Origin: Roseiarcus sp036489975
GTDB lineage: Bacteria > Pseudomonadota > Alphaproteobacteria > Rhizobiales > Beijerinckiaceae
Assembly: GCA_036489975.1 (NCBI GenBank)
Contig: DASXES010000144.1
Location: 62,001 to 126,000, forward strand
DNA: 64,000 nt
Direction: 5' to 3'
Shown here: piece by piece, positions 56,703-64,000 of the stretch
Layout: each line of letters opens with the position of its first letter
How positions within the stretch are numbered: position 1 is the first letter of the stretch
The notes under the pieces: generated by a model
The model's input: only the letters and a program-made list of their open reading frames with translations
Databases searched by the model: none
Told to the model about the DNA's origin: nothing
Translations under genes and position numbers: made by a program

Positions 56703-58496
56703 TCAGCGAGATCGCTGCGGATCGGCGAGGGGCTGGGTTGCGCCGCTCCCACCGATCGCGCGGATCGTGGGCGCGGACCACGGCCCGCCGATGTCGAGCG
56801 TGAGGCGCCCGGCGTCCTGCGACTCCTCGCCCGCCGCGTCGGTCTGCACCGCGTTGAGGGTGAGCGCCCAGCTCCGGGCGACGAGATCGACGAGACCGTC
56901 CATTTCCGCGGTCACGCCGTGGCTCGTCATCGCGGCGTGTTCCACCCGGGCGCGGCCGTGGCTGAGCGCCAGCGAAGCGTCGAGCTTGTCGAACGCCGTT
57001 GCGCCGAGGCGCAGGTCTCGCCCGGCATCGAGCGGGCGGCGCCGGCTGCGGCGCAGCGCCTCCTCCAGGTTGACGCCGAGAATGGCGCCGTCGGCCGCTT
57101 CGAGCGACGCCGTTCCGGTCAGGCTGGCGATCGCGGCGGCGGGCGAAGCGCCGGAGGCCTCAACGGCGAATTGCGCCCGGCCGCTCCCCGTCATTAGAGG
57201 CTGGCCGAAGTCGGCGATCGCCGCGCCGAGATCGGCGCCGACGAGTTCGCCGCGCGCGCTCATCTCAACCTCCCGCCCAACGCTGGCGAGAGCCGCCTCG
57301 CCCTGAAGGCGACCGCCATACGCCGTGGAGTCGATCAGCGTGATGTTGAGCCCGCCGTCGTTGACGATCACCGATGCGGCGGCGTCAGCGAGCGTGAGGC
57401 CGTAGACATCGAGATGGGCCGCGGACAGACGCAGGTCGAGATCGAAGGTCTGCAGCGCCGCGACAGCGAAGGGCTTGGCGCTCCATCCGCCCGATGGGTC
57501 GAACAGGCTCTGCGGCCGTCCGAGAAGCGGGCTCATTTCCAGCGTCTCGGCGGCGAGCGTGCCGGAGACGGTGGGATGTCCGTCGGCTTCGCCGATCGCC
57601 AGCGCGCCTTGAACCTTCTGCCCGGCGCTGGTCAGGGTCGCGTCGTCCAGCGTCCACCCGTGCGGGCCGGCCTTGGCTTTCGCTGTGATCACAAGGTCGT
57701 CGGCGGCCAGGACGGGCGGGCGCCCGATATTGAGGAAACTCGTCAAGGCTGCGATCGAAGGAACGGACGCGGTCAAATCGCCCTCGGCGCTGCGTGCGTC
57801 CCCGAGCGCGAGCGCGCCGCTGAACCCAAGCTTGGCCAAGGGCGAATCGAGGGCAAACAGGATCGAGGTTGGCGCGCCCTTTGCGGCGCTCTCCGGATCG
57901 CTAAGCGCGCCGGCGATCCTGACAGGGGTGTTGCGCCACACGGCCGATAGGCTGAAGCGCAGTTGATCGCCGATCGTCAGCCCGTCAAAGCGTCCCTGGA
58001 CATGGTCGATGATCGTGTCGACTCCTCGCCTGGCGCTTACGAGGCGCAGGACGCCGTTCGACAGGCTCAAGCTGGTCAGGGGCGCTAGAGCTCTGACGAC
58101 GGTCGCAGGCCCCGCTGATCCTCCCGCCGCTCCGGCAAAGGGGGGATGATCGATATCGACCCTCACCGTCGGGCTGACCAGGATGACGCCCGTGGGGATG
58201 ACACGGCCCCGCAGAAGATCGAACAGCGACAGGTTCAGGCGGGCGGCGGGCGCCGAAAGAAGGTTGACGCCATACGCGTCGTCGAGGCGCGCATCGGCGA
58301 TGCGAACGCTCGGCCACGGCAGGGCCGAAAAGGTCGCCCCCTGGGGAGCGCTCCAATGGAGGCGCGGCGCAGCGCCGAACGCGGCGTTGAGACTGTCGCC
58401 GACCTTCACCGCCGATAACGGCCAGCGCGTGAAACCGCACGCCGCCAGCGCGACAATCAACGCCAGCACCGCGCCCCACGCCAACGGGCGGCGCAT
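56703..58496 (-). CDS. AsmA-family protein
   Basis: 597 residues from the ATG at 58496, preceded by AAAGGAG at 12 bases; the frame is open to 58610. The N-terminus RRPLAWGAVLALIVALAACG is a membrane anchor (with a Cys near its end). The protein then consists mainly of beta strands with alternating hydrophobicity, and the AsmA C-terminal part with LTGTASLEAADGAILGVNLEEALRRS (in part: GILGVNLEEAL-like) and MTSHGVTAEMDGLVDL. AsmA-like proteins bridge the envelope for phospholipid transport in E. coli. A CtrA-type box lies upstream (58770-58784), shared with the gene at 58866. Confidence 0.88.
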   Translation of the reverse strand: MRRPLAWGAVLALIVALAACGFTRWPLSAVKVGDSLNAAFGAAPRLHWSAPQGATFSALPWPSVRIADARLDDAYGVNLLSAPAARLNLSLFDLLRGRVIPTGVILVSPTVRVDIDHPPFAGAAGGSAGPATVVRALAPLTSLSLSNGVLRLVSARRGVDTIIDHVQGRFDGLTIGDQLRFSLSAVWRNTPVRIAGALSDPESAAKGAPTSILFALDSPLAKLGFSGALALGDARSAEGDLTASVPSIAALTSFLNIGRPPVLAADDLVITAKAKAGPHGWTLDDATLTSAGQKVQGALAIGEADGHPTVSGTLAAETLEMSPLLGRPQSLFDPSGGWSAKPFAVAALQTFDLDLRLSAAHLDVYGLTLADAAASVIVNDGGLNITLIDSTAYGGRLQGEAALASVGREVEMSARGELVGADLGAAIADFGQPLMTGSGRAQFAVEASGASPAAAIASLTGTASLEAADGAILGVNLEEALRRSRRRPLDAGRDLRLGATAFDKLDASLALSHGRARVEHAAMTSHGVTAEMDGLVDLVARSWALTLNAVQTDAAGEESQDAGRLTLDIGGPWSAPTIRAIGGSGATQPLADPQRSR

Positions 58497-58865
58497 GTTC
58501 TCGAGGTCTCCTTTCGGGCCCCGGCGTAGAACCGGGCGCGCCGACTCATACCGCGTACCGGCGAGCGAGGCGACAATGCGTTGAAACATCAATAAGGACA
58601 GAGGGCGCATGGGGAGCCCCGGAACGGCGGTGGTGGGGAACGCGCGATCCCTGCGCTGGTTCCGGCCAAGCGGGAATCGGGGACTGGACGCATCGGCTCA
58701 TGTCCGCGCTTTACGGCCGAAACACGGCGGAGAGCAGGCGGACGAGAAGGGAAGACCCCGGGCGCGCCATTAATTCGCTGTTAAAGCCTTTCACTCAGCT
58801 TCATCGGACGGGCGCGGCGGCGCGCCCCATGGCTTACGAGCCAAACCGGAGTTGAAGCAGTCCTC
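58497..58865. other. Divergent control region with CtrA-type box
   Basis: Upstream of AsmA (leftward) and the small protein gene at 58866 (rightward). It contains a CtrA consensus at 58770-58784; nothing else was recognised in the remainder. Confidence 0.4.
58770..58784. promoter_or_regulatory. CtrA-type binding site
   Basis: TTAA-TTCGCTG-TTAA, an exact TTAA-N7-TTAA match, 82 bp upstream of the small protein gene at 58866. Second such site in the window after 36560-36574. Confidence 0.5.
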
Positions 58866-59078
58866 ATGCGCGACAATTATTTCGAGGTTATCCCTGATGC
58901 GGGCGACCAGCGCAGCGCCGGCAGCGTGCTTACCCGCATCTATCGCGACATCGGCCTCGCCGCGGTCGCCGAGGCGTTGAGACTGCCGGCGGACGGCTTT
59001 GAGCCGGAGATGATCGAATCGCTCGAACGGGGCGAGCTCTTTCTGCTTCCGCTTGTGCACGCCGAGGCGGACGCTTAA
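58866..59078 (+). CDS. Small conserved-looking protein, function unknown
   Basis: 70 residues, acidic: MRDNYFEVIPDAGDQRSAG, TRIYRDIGLAAVAEAL and SLERGELFLLPLVHAEADA, apparently one or two helices with no signal or membrane span. GGAG lies 13 bases upstream of the ATG. It is 49 bp before the phosphoesterase gene and may be co-transcribed. No family recognised; compact size and internal consistency favour a real gene. Confidence 0.55.
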   Translation: MRDNYFEVIPDAGDQRSAGSVLTRIYRDIGLAAVAEALRLPADGFEPEMIESLERGELFLLPLVHAEADA

Positions 59079-59126
59079 GGGAACGGCCCGCGCCAACGAG
59101 CGCCAGCGCGAGCGCGAGCGCGACCG

Positions 59127-60044
59127 ATGGTTCACTTGACGAGACGCCGGTTCCTTGTCGTCGGGGGTGCGGCGGCAGCCGCGATTTCGTTGTCGGGTTA
59201 TGCGACGGCCTACGAGACCGGATCGGCGCTGACCCTCGCCGAATATGCGCCCAAGCTCCCCAACTGGCCTGACGATCTCGAACTCAAGATCGCGGTCATC
59301 GCCGATATTCACGCCTGCTATCCCTGGATGTCGGAAGAGCGCGTGGGCGAGATCGTCGACCTCGCCAACGCGCAGAAGCCGGATCTCACGGTGCTGCTCG
59401 GCGACTATGTGTGCACGCACCGGTTCGTGTCGGGATATGTGCCGCCCGGCGCCTGGGCCGAGCAGCTCGCCCGTCTCGAGGCGCCGCTCGGCGTCTATTC
59501 GATCCTTGGCAATCACGACTGGTGGTCGGCGGCCATTCCGACCGACCCGCCGGACAATTCGCTCAGCGTCCGCCGCGCGCTGGCGAGCGCCGGCGTTCCG
59601 CCGCTCGAAAATCAGTCGGTGCGATTGTCTAAGGCCGGGCGGCCGTTCTGGCTGATCGGTCTTGGCGACCTGCTGGCGCGTGTGCCCAACCCCCGCCGCG
59701 GGCACGGCGCCGATGATCTCTGGAAGGCGATGCGCGCGATCAACGACGACGCGCCGGCGATCCTTCTCGTCCACGAGCCCTATTTCTTTCCGTGGGTTCC
59801 CGATCGGATCGCGCTCACCCTCGCCGGGCACATGCATGGCGGGCAGATCAATCTTCCAATTCTGGGCCCGCCGGTGTCCCTTCTCAAACGGCGCTCCGGA
59901 AGGTTCGTCTATGGCGAATACGCGCTCAGCGAACGGCGGATGATCGTGTCGGGCGGCCTCGGCACGTCGCTCGCGCCGGTGCGCATCCTGCGCCCGCCCG
60001 AAGTGGTGATGGTGAAGCTCGGCGGCGAGAGCTTGCGCGCCTGA
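59127..60044 (+). CDS. Tat-exported metallophosphoesterase, YaeI-like
   Basis: 305 residues. N-terminus TRRRFLVVGGAAAAAISLSG is a typical twin-arginine signal. The two-metal phosphoesterase motifs follow: DIHAC (DxH), LLGDYV (GD), GNHDWW (GNHD), VHEPYF and GHMHGGQ (GHxH). YaeI-type proteins are close to LpxH relatives and calcineurin-like enzymes acting at membranes; the substrate may be a phospholipid or lipid A-type UDP-sugar, not provable here. The gene ends 3 bp before the convergent LysE gene. Confidence 0.9.
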   Translation: MVHLTRRRFLVVGGAAAAAISLSGYATAYETGSALTLAEYAPKLPNWPDDLELKIAVIADIHACYPWMSEERVGEIVDLANAQKPDLTVLLGDYVCTHRFVSGYVPPGAWAEQLARLEAPLGVYSILGNHDWWSAAIPTDPPDNSLSVRRALASAGVPPLENQSVRLSKAGRPFWLIGLGDLLARVPNPRRGHGADDLWKAMRAINDDAPAILLVHEPYFFPWVPDRIALTLAGHMHGGQINLPILGPPVSLLKRRSGRFVYGEYALSERRMIVSGGLGTSLAPVRILRPPEVVMVKLGGESLRA

Positions 60045-60047
60045 GCG

Positions 60048-60653
60048 CTATTCGAACAGGACCGGCGCGATCGAGGCGACCAGGAGGGCCGCCATCGTCC
60101 AGTTGAAGGGCCGGATCACGCGGGGATCCTTAAGCAGGCGTCGAAGCGAAGCGCCGAACACCATCCAGACGCCGCTGCACGGGATCGCCATCAGGGCGCA
60201 AAGCGCGGCGATGAAGAGGACGCTCTTCGTATAGCCGTCGACGACGCCGGCATAAGCCGCGAGCGCGCTCAACGCCATCACCCAGGCCTTGGGGTTGACC
60301 CACTGAAAGGCGGCGGCGGCGAGAAAGCCGATCGGGCGCCCCCCTGGCTCGACCTCGCCCATTGGCTTCGCCAGCGCGATCTTGAGCGCAAGCCAGATCA
60401 TATACATCGAGCCGGCGACTCGCATGATCGGCAGGATCTGGGGAAAGCGCTCGAACAGGATGTCGAGCCCGAGCCCGACGACGGCGATCATCAGCCCAAA
60501 GCCGAGGATGACGCCCGCCCAATGGGGCAGGGTGCGCCCCACCCCGTATTTCACCCCCGACGTCATCAGCATCAGGTTGTTCGGCCCGGGCGTGACTCCG
60601 GCTACGAAGGCGAACGTGGCCAGCGCCCAAAAGATTTCAGGATGAACGGTCAC
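60048..60653 (-). CDS. LysE/RhtB-family exporter
   Basis: 201 residues, six membrane spans. Signature start FAFVAGVTPGPNNLMLMTSG, with GVTPGPN typical of LysE proteins, then GRTLPHWAGVILGF and WVNPKAWVMAL. Exports amino acids or homoserine lactones, or similar solutes; the substrate is not deducible. It converges on the phosphoesterase gene, with stops 3 bp apart, and is followed upstream by the TetR gene on the same strand (28-bp gap), a possible regulator. Confidence 0.9.
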   Translation of the reverse strand: MTVHPEIFWALATFAFVAGVTPGPNNLMLMTSGVKYGVGRTLPHWAGVILGFGLMIAVVGLGLDILFERFPQILPIMRVAGSMYMIWLALKIALAKPMGEVEPGGRPIGFLAAAAFQWVNPKAWVMALSALAAYAGVVDGYTKSVLFIAALCALMAIPCSGVWMVFGASLRRLLKDPRVIRPFNWTMAALLVASIAPVLFE

Positions 60654-60680
60654 GTCAGATGCTCCGCCGGATGGGCTGCT

Positions 60681-61406
60681 CTAAAGCGTGGTCACGTCCT
60701 CGTCGCCCTTGCCGTGGTCCTCCTTGCGCGCCTCGCGGCCCCCGCCGCGCCGCGCCCTACGGCCAACCGCCTCGGCAAGCGCAGTCAACGGACTCGCCAG
60801 CGCGCTCAGCCGGTCGACGCCTCCGGCCGCCCGCTCGCCGCGCGTGAGAACGCGGTCGAGTTCCGCCATGGTCTTGGACAAGGCGGGGTCTTCGTCGTCG
60901 AGCCAGACGTGAAGCACCCGTCCCCACGCGAGCGCCAGGCCCTGGAGCTTGACGGCGCCGCCCGCGCCCTGCGCTTCGACGCCGGCCGCCTCGAGCATGA
61001 AGCGCATGGAGTTCGTCGCCGCCTGGTTCATCGCCAGCGCCGCAGCCGGCGTGCGCCGCAGCCATGCGATCGCCTCCCGAAGGCCCTCGCGATAGGGCGC
61101 CATCGCCTCGAGCCTGCGCATCAGGACGTCGAACAGGCGCTCGCGCGGGCTCTCATCCGCAAGCTCGCCTGTGTCCTGCTCCAGGACGGCGCGGTCGATG
61201 CGGCGCGAGAAGCCGGCGAGCACCGCGCCCTTGGAAGGGAAGGCGTCGCGGAAATCCGCGAGCGAGACGTCGGCGGCCTTGCAGATGTCGCGGATCGAAA
61301 TGTCCTCGAAACGGGTTTCCGCCGCCAGCTCCATGAGAGCGTCGATAATCTTGCCGCGCGTGTCGGTGGGCGCGGACTTGCCCTCGTTTTTCGGTCTCGT
61401 CGCCAT
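60681..61406 (-). CDS. TetR-family regulator (COQ9-like C-terminal part possible)
   Basis: 241 residues from the ATG at 61406, with GGAGGAG in front; the open frame to 61565 reads through the end of proC control sequence. The helix-turn-helix is at residues about 20-65 (IIDALMELAAETRFEDISI, RDICKAADVSLADFRDAFPSKGAVLAGF). The C-terminal half contains MNQAATNSMRFMLEAAGVEAQG and a Lys/Arg-rich tail. The overall layout is reminiscent of TetR proteins related to COQ9, but this is weak. It lies between proC (upstream, same strand) and the LysE gene (downstream, same strand), so proC-tetR-lysE may be a unit. Confidence 0.8.
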   Translation of the reverse strand: MATRPKNEGKSAPTDTRGKIIDALMELAAETRFEDISIRDICKAADVSLADFRDAFPSKGAVLAGFSRRIDRAVLEQDTGELADESPRERLFDVLMRRLEAMAPYREGLREAIAWLRRTPAAALAMNQAATNSMRFMLEAAGVEAQGAGGAVKLQGLALAWGRVLHVWLDDEDPALSKTMAELDRVLTRGERAAGGVDRLSALASPLTALAEAVGRRARRGGGREARKEDHGKGDEDVTTL

Positions 61407-61473
61407 GGCGCGCTCCTCCGGCTGATCTCCTGTCAATGTATGCGCTGAGGAGCCCGCCGCCAAGGAACCCCCT

Positions 61474-62289
61474 CTAGCCGGCCATCTCCGCGGCGCGGGC
61501 GCGGGCCGCGGCCGTCGCCCTCGCCATGAGATCGTCGAGCCCTTGTGCGTCCTTGAGCACGGCAAGCGCGGCGGCGGTGGTGCCGCCGGGCGAAGTGACG
61601 TTCTGGCGCAGCGTGGCGGGCGCGGTCGCGCTTTCGCGGCGCATCAGTTCCGCCGCGCCCTCGACCGTGCCCCGCGCAAGGCCCATCGCGAGCTCGGCCG
61701 GCAGGCCCAGTCTCTCCGCCGCGGCGGCGAGCGCCTCGGTGAGGGCGAACACATAGGCCGGGCCTGAGCCGGAGATCGCCGTCACGGCGTCGATCGCGCC
61801 CTCGTCCTCGAGCCAGAAGAACGTCCCGACCGCGCCGAGCAGGCGCTCGCACCAGCCCCGTTGCTCGGCCTTGACTTCCGCGTTGGCGAAGGCGGCGGTT
61901 ACGCCCCGGCCGATCGCAGCCGGGGTGTTGGGCATCGCCCGCACGACCGCGCGCGCCTGAGAGAGCCGAGCCGTCAGATTGGCGATGGTCTTGCCCGCGA
62001 TGATCGACAACAGGAGCGTCCGTTCCGCCGCGAGCGCGGCGATCTGCGGGGCGACCTGATCGAGGCTCTGCGGCTTGATCGCGAGAATGAGCACATCGGG
62101 CGAGGCTTCGACGCGGGGATTGAGCGCAACGCCGCGGCTCCCCGCGAGGGAAGCGATCTCGGCCGACGGATTGGGTTCGACGATGCTCAGCGACGCTGCC
62201 GGGAGGCCGGCGTCGAGCCAGCCCTGCGCCATCGCTCCGCCCATTTTTCCCGCCCCGATGAGAACGAGGCGCGCCGGCCATTGGGTCAA
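61474..62289 (-). CDS. proC: Pyrroline-5-carboxylate reductase ProC, TTG start
   Basis: 271 residues. NADPH-dependent last step of proline synthesis. Rossmann motif LIGAGKMGGAMAQGWL, AIKPQSL, MPNTPAAIGRGVTA, ISGSGPAYVFAL, TSPGGTTAAAL with the catalytic region. The start is TTG at 62289, with AGGGAG placed six bases upstream; no ATG gives a comparable site. The partner proA lies 40 kb away. Confidence 0.95.
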   Translation of the reverse strand: MTQWPARLVLIGAGKMGGAMAQGWLDAGLPAASLSIVEPNPSAEIASLAGSRGVALNPRVEASPDVLILAIKPQSLDQVAPQIAALAAERTLLLSIIAGKTIANLTARLSQARAVVRAMPNTPAAIGRGVTAAFANAEVKAEQRGWCERLLGAVGTFFWLEDEGAIDAVTAISGSGPAYVFALTEALAAAAERLGLPAELAMGLARGTVEGAAELMRRESATAPATLRQNVTSPGGTTAAALAVLKDAQGLDDLMARATAAARARAAEMAG

Positions 62290-62567
62290 TTGCCACTCCC
62301 TTTAGGTTAGCCGAGTATCGGGAACATTTCTAAGACTGTGGCATTTTTGCCTCGATCGGTAAGTTTCGGCAAACGACTTCGCAACAAGTTGTTGGACTTA
62401 ACCGAGTGGTTTCGCTAAAAAACTTTGTGGCGAAACCTTGGATGGGGGACATCCAGGCGCCGCTCGCGGTTTTGTGAATGGCGTTTAGGCTTACGCTCGG
62501 TAACCTTGATGAAACCGTTAAGTTTTATGGTGACAAAATCGTTAGCGGTACGATTGACGGGGCGGCT

Positions 62568-63191
62568 ATGAAGACGAATGCGTTGGTTGTGGGGCTTGTG
62601 CTGGCCATGGCGGCCCTGGTGAGCGGCTGCACGCCGATCGTTCAGGCCGGACTTCCGGACCCGCAGCTCACGGCGCGTGACAAGCAGATGATGGCGCTCG
62701 CCGAGCCGGACGAGTGGACGATCCCGACCCGGCGCAGCATCGTCCAATACTCGACCCAGGAAAAGCCGGGCACCATCGTCGTCAACACCGGCACGAACTA
62801 TCTCTATTTGGTTCTGCCGCACGGGCAGGCGATCCAATACCGCATCGCCAGCGGCGCCGAATATATGGGGTGGACCGGTCGCGCCGACGTCGGCGCGATG
62901 AAGGAATGGCCGACCTGGATGCCGACCGCCTCGATCATGGAGCGCTGGCCGCAGTTCCAGGTCTATAAGCAGCACGGGCCGCTCGAAGGCCGATGGGACA
63001 ATCCGCTCGGCGCGCGCGCCCTCTATCTCTTCGTCAACAACAAGGACACGCTGATCCGCATCCACGGCACCAACGAGCCCTCGGAAATCGGCGGGCATGT
63101 GTCGTCGGGCTGCATCCGCATGCGCGACATCGATGCGATCGACCTCTATGGCCGGGTGCACGTCGGCACGCCCGTGATGGTGATCAGCTAG
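62568..63191 (+). CDS. L,D-transpeptidase (YkuD) lipoprotein
   Basis: 207 residues from the ATG at 62568; the frame is open to 62478. The signal peptide ends in LVSGC, a lipobox, so the mature enzyme is lipid-anchored in the envelope. YkuD catalytic region: IHGTNEPSEIGGHVSSGCIRM, here HGTNEPSEIGGH then SSGCIRM with the catalytic Cys and His. The family makes 3-3 cross-links in peptidoglycan or attaches Braun-type lipoproteins. GGGG precedes the start. Upstream 280 bp include an AT-rich stretch (62320-62440), likely the promoter. Confidence 0.9.
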   Translation: MKTNALVVGLVLAMAALVSGCTPIVQAGLPDPQLTARDKQMMALAEPDEWTIPTRRSIVQYSTQEKPGTIVVNTGTNYLYLVLPHGQAIQYRIASGAEYMGWTGRADVGAMKEWPTWMPTASIMERWPQFQVYKQHGPLEGRWDNPLGARALYLFVNNKDTLIRIHGTNEPSEIGGHVSSGCIRMRDIDAIDLYGRVHVGTPVMVIS

Positions 63192-63273
63192 CGCGCCGCG
63201 CTGTCGTTTCCGCGCAGCAGAAATCTTGCCTCTCGTCGGGCCTTGGCTGGGCCGCTCGGGGGTTAGCCGCCTC

Positions 63274-63645
63274 TCACCTGGTAACGAGTTGCTCTAGAAG
63301 CATGGAGGTGAGGTCGCCGGGCCTGAATGGCTTGCTGCACACTCGCCACTCGGGGTGAGCGGCGGGGACGACGCCCTGCCCGTACCCGGACAGGAACAGG
63401 AAGGGGATGCCTCGCTCCGCAAGCACCTCGGCCACCGGAAAGACCTTCACGCCAGCAAGATTGACGTCGAGCACCGCCAAATCGATCATTTCTTTGCGGG
63501 CCGCAAGGAGCGCGGCTTCGAAACGGCCGTACGGCCCGACGATCGTGCAGCCTGCCTCGGTTAGAATGTCCTCGATCAGCAGGGAGACCAACATTTCGTC
63601 TTCGACGACCAGCACGCGCGAGCCTGTGAGATGAGGGCCGCCCAT
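63274..63645 (-). CDS. Single-domain response regulator
   Basis: 123 residues, one receiver domain. Acidic pocket VVEDEMLVS, phosphorylated Asp in AVLDVNLAG, Thr/Ser in LFLSGYG and Lys in CSKPF. There is no output domain, so it acts by protein contact, as in alphaproteobacterial stress and light-signalling systems with HWE kinases. The ATG at 63645 follows the stop of the kinase gene by 5 bp; a TTG at 63654 overlapping that stop is an alternative. The kinase encoded upstream is the obvious partner. Confidence 0.9.
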   Translation of the reverse strand: MGGPHLTGSRVLVVEDEMLVSLLIEDILTEAGCTIVGPYGRFEAALLAARKEMIDLAVLDVNLAGVKVFPVAEVLAERGIPFLFLSGYGQGVVPAAHPEWRVCSKPFRPGDLTSMLLEQLVTR

Positions 63646-63650
63646 GACGG

Positions 63651-64000
63651 TCAAGATGCGGATTTGTGGGGCGCTTCGATCGAAACCTGCGGCAAGGGAG
63701 CCACGAGGGTCGCGACGACGCCGGACGACGCGAATTCGATCCGAACATCCGCGCCCATGTCCTGCCGTAAACCGCGTTCGATCAATGTCATGCCGAATCC
63801 TCGATCAACTGGGGTCACGACCGGGGGGCCGCCACGTTCTACCCATTCGAGGACGACTTGTTCCTGGCCCTCGTTTCGCTCGACGCGCCATCGAATATCC
63901 ACGTGGCCCTCGAAGGTTGACAGCGCGCCATACTTGACCGCGTTGGTCGTGAGCTCGTGAATGCCCATGCCGAGAGCCAAAGCTGCCTGAGGCTCCAAAA
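63651..64000 (-). CDS. HWE-family histidine kinase, C-terminal part (runs off the window)
   Basis: 116 residues visible; the gene continues past the right edge and its N-terminus (sensor and His phosphorylation site) is not seen. The ATPase part is of the HWE/HisKA_2 type: ALALGMGIHELTTNAVKYGALS (N-box, with HELTTNA) and DRGFGMTLIERGL (G-box). Such kinases often pair with single-domain receivers, as here, and control the general stress response or light responses. Its stop is 5 bp from the regulator start. Confidence 0.88.
   Translation of the reverse strand, partial: LEPQAALALGMGIHELTTNAVKYGALSTFEGHVDIRWRVERNEGQEQVVLEWVERGGPPVVTPVDRGFGMTLIERGLRQDMGADVRIEFASSGVVATLVAPLPQVSIEAPHKSAS

Noticed and set aside
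58791..59837. Minus-strand frame across the phosphoesterase gene
   Set aside because: Antisense to a gene with all phosphoesterase motifs; no motifs of its own.
1..64000. CRISPR arrays, tRNA, rRNA, insertion sequences, prophage genes, toxin-antitoxin or other defence genes
   Set aside because: None could be recognised by eye. This is a limit of inspection: tRNAscan, Infernal and HMM searches would be needed to exclude small RNA genes.

Overview
The window is GC-rich chromosomal DNA of an alphaproteobacterium, most likely a member of Hyphomicrobiales (Rhizobiales) close to Beijerinckiaceae/Methylocystaceae. This is inferred from gene content: IalB-type protein, DUF2336 protein, L-malyl-CoA/beta-methylmalyl-CoA lyase, HWE histidine kinase, CtrA-type TTAA-N7-TTAA boxes, an exosortase with its small accessory protein, and REP-like palindromes of the kind seen in this order. 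No rRNA, tRNA, CRISPR array, IS element or prophage was recognised.

Layout. 1-1.6 kb: tail of a PEP-CTERM protein and a tandemly duplicated gene for a small secreted protein. 1.9-7.8 kb: an MdtABC-like RND pump with its adaptor, a secreted trypsin-fold protease and a membrane protein. 8-13.3 kb: exopolysaccharide priming transferase, exosortase, its accessory protein and a large beta-helix/RTX-like protein. 13.7-19.5 kb: EamA transporter with a His-rich tail, the scar of a decayed DJ-1/AraC pair, an outer-membrane barrel plus a Tat-exported cytochrome P450, and a SulP transporter. 19.6-26.8 kb: mogA, proA, a lipoprotein hydrolase, a YqjI-like PadR repressor, a multicopper oxidase and infC with a rare AUU start. 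27-38.8 kb: Fsr-like MFS, a TetR-adaptor-RND operon, a sterol-desaturase-like protein, a MaoC hydratase with an apparently inactive CitE-like partner, DUF2336 and a DsbA-like protein. 39.4-45.4 kb: YejA-like binding protein, IalB, HspQ, malyl-CoA lyase and a sigma-region-4-like protein. 45.8-52.5 kb: a tightly coupled GDP-heptose/deoxyheptose sugar operon and a glycosyltransferase. 52.9-56.5 kb: TadG/TadE pilus-type proteins. 56.7-64 kb: AsmA, a phosphoesterase, LysE, TetR, proC, an L,D-transpeptidase lipoprotein, and a response regulator with the end of an HWE kinase.

How they fit together. Much of the window concerns the cell surface: priming and sorting of exopolysaccharide and PEP-CTERM proteins, a nucleotide-heptose pathway, Tad-type pseudopilins, L,D-crosslinking, AsmA, and two RND systems. 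Housekeeping genes (infC, proA, proC, mogA, hspQ, mcl) are interspersed. The points most worth following are the Tat-exported P450 with an altered I-helix, operon-coupled to an outer-membrane barrel, and two enzymes whose catalytic motifs are lost while the rest of the fold is kept: a HAD domain fused to a heptose-1-P guanylyltransferase, and a CitE-like lyase.
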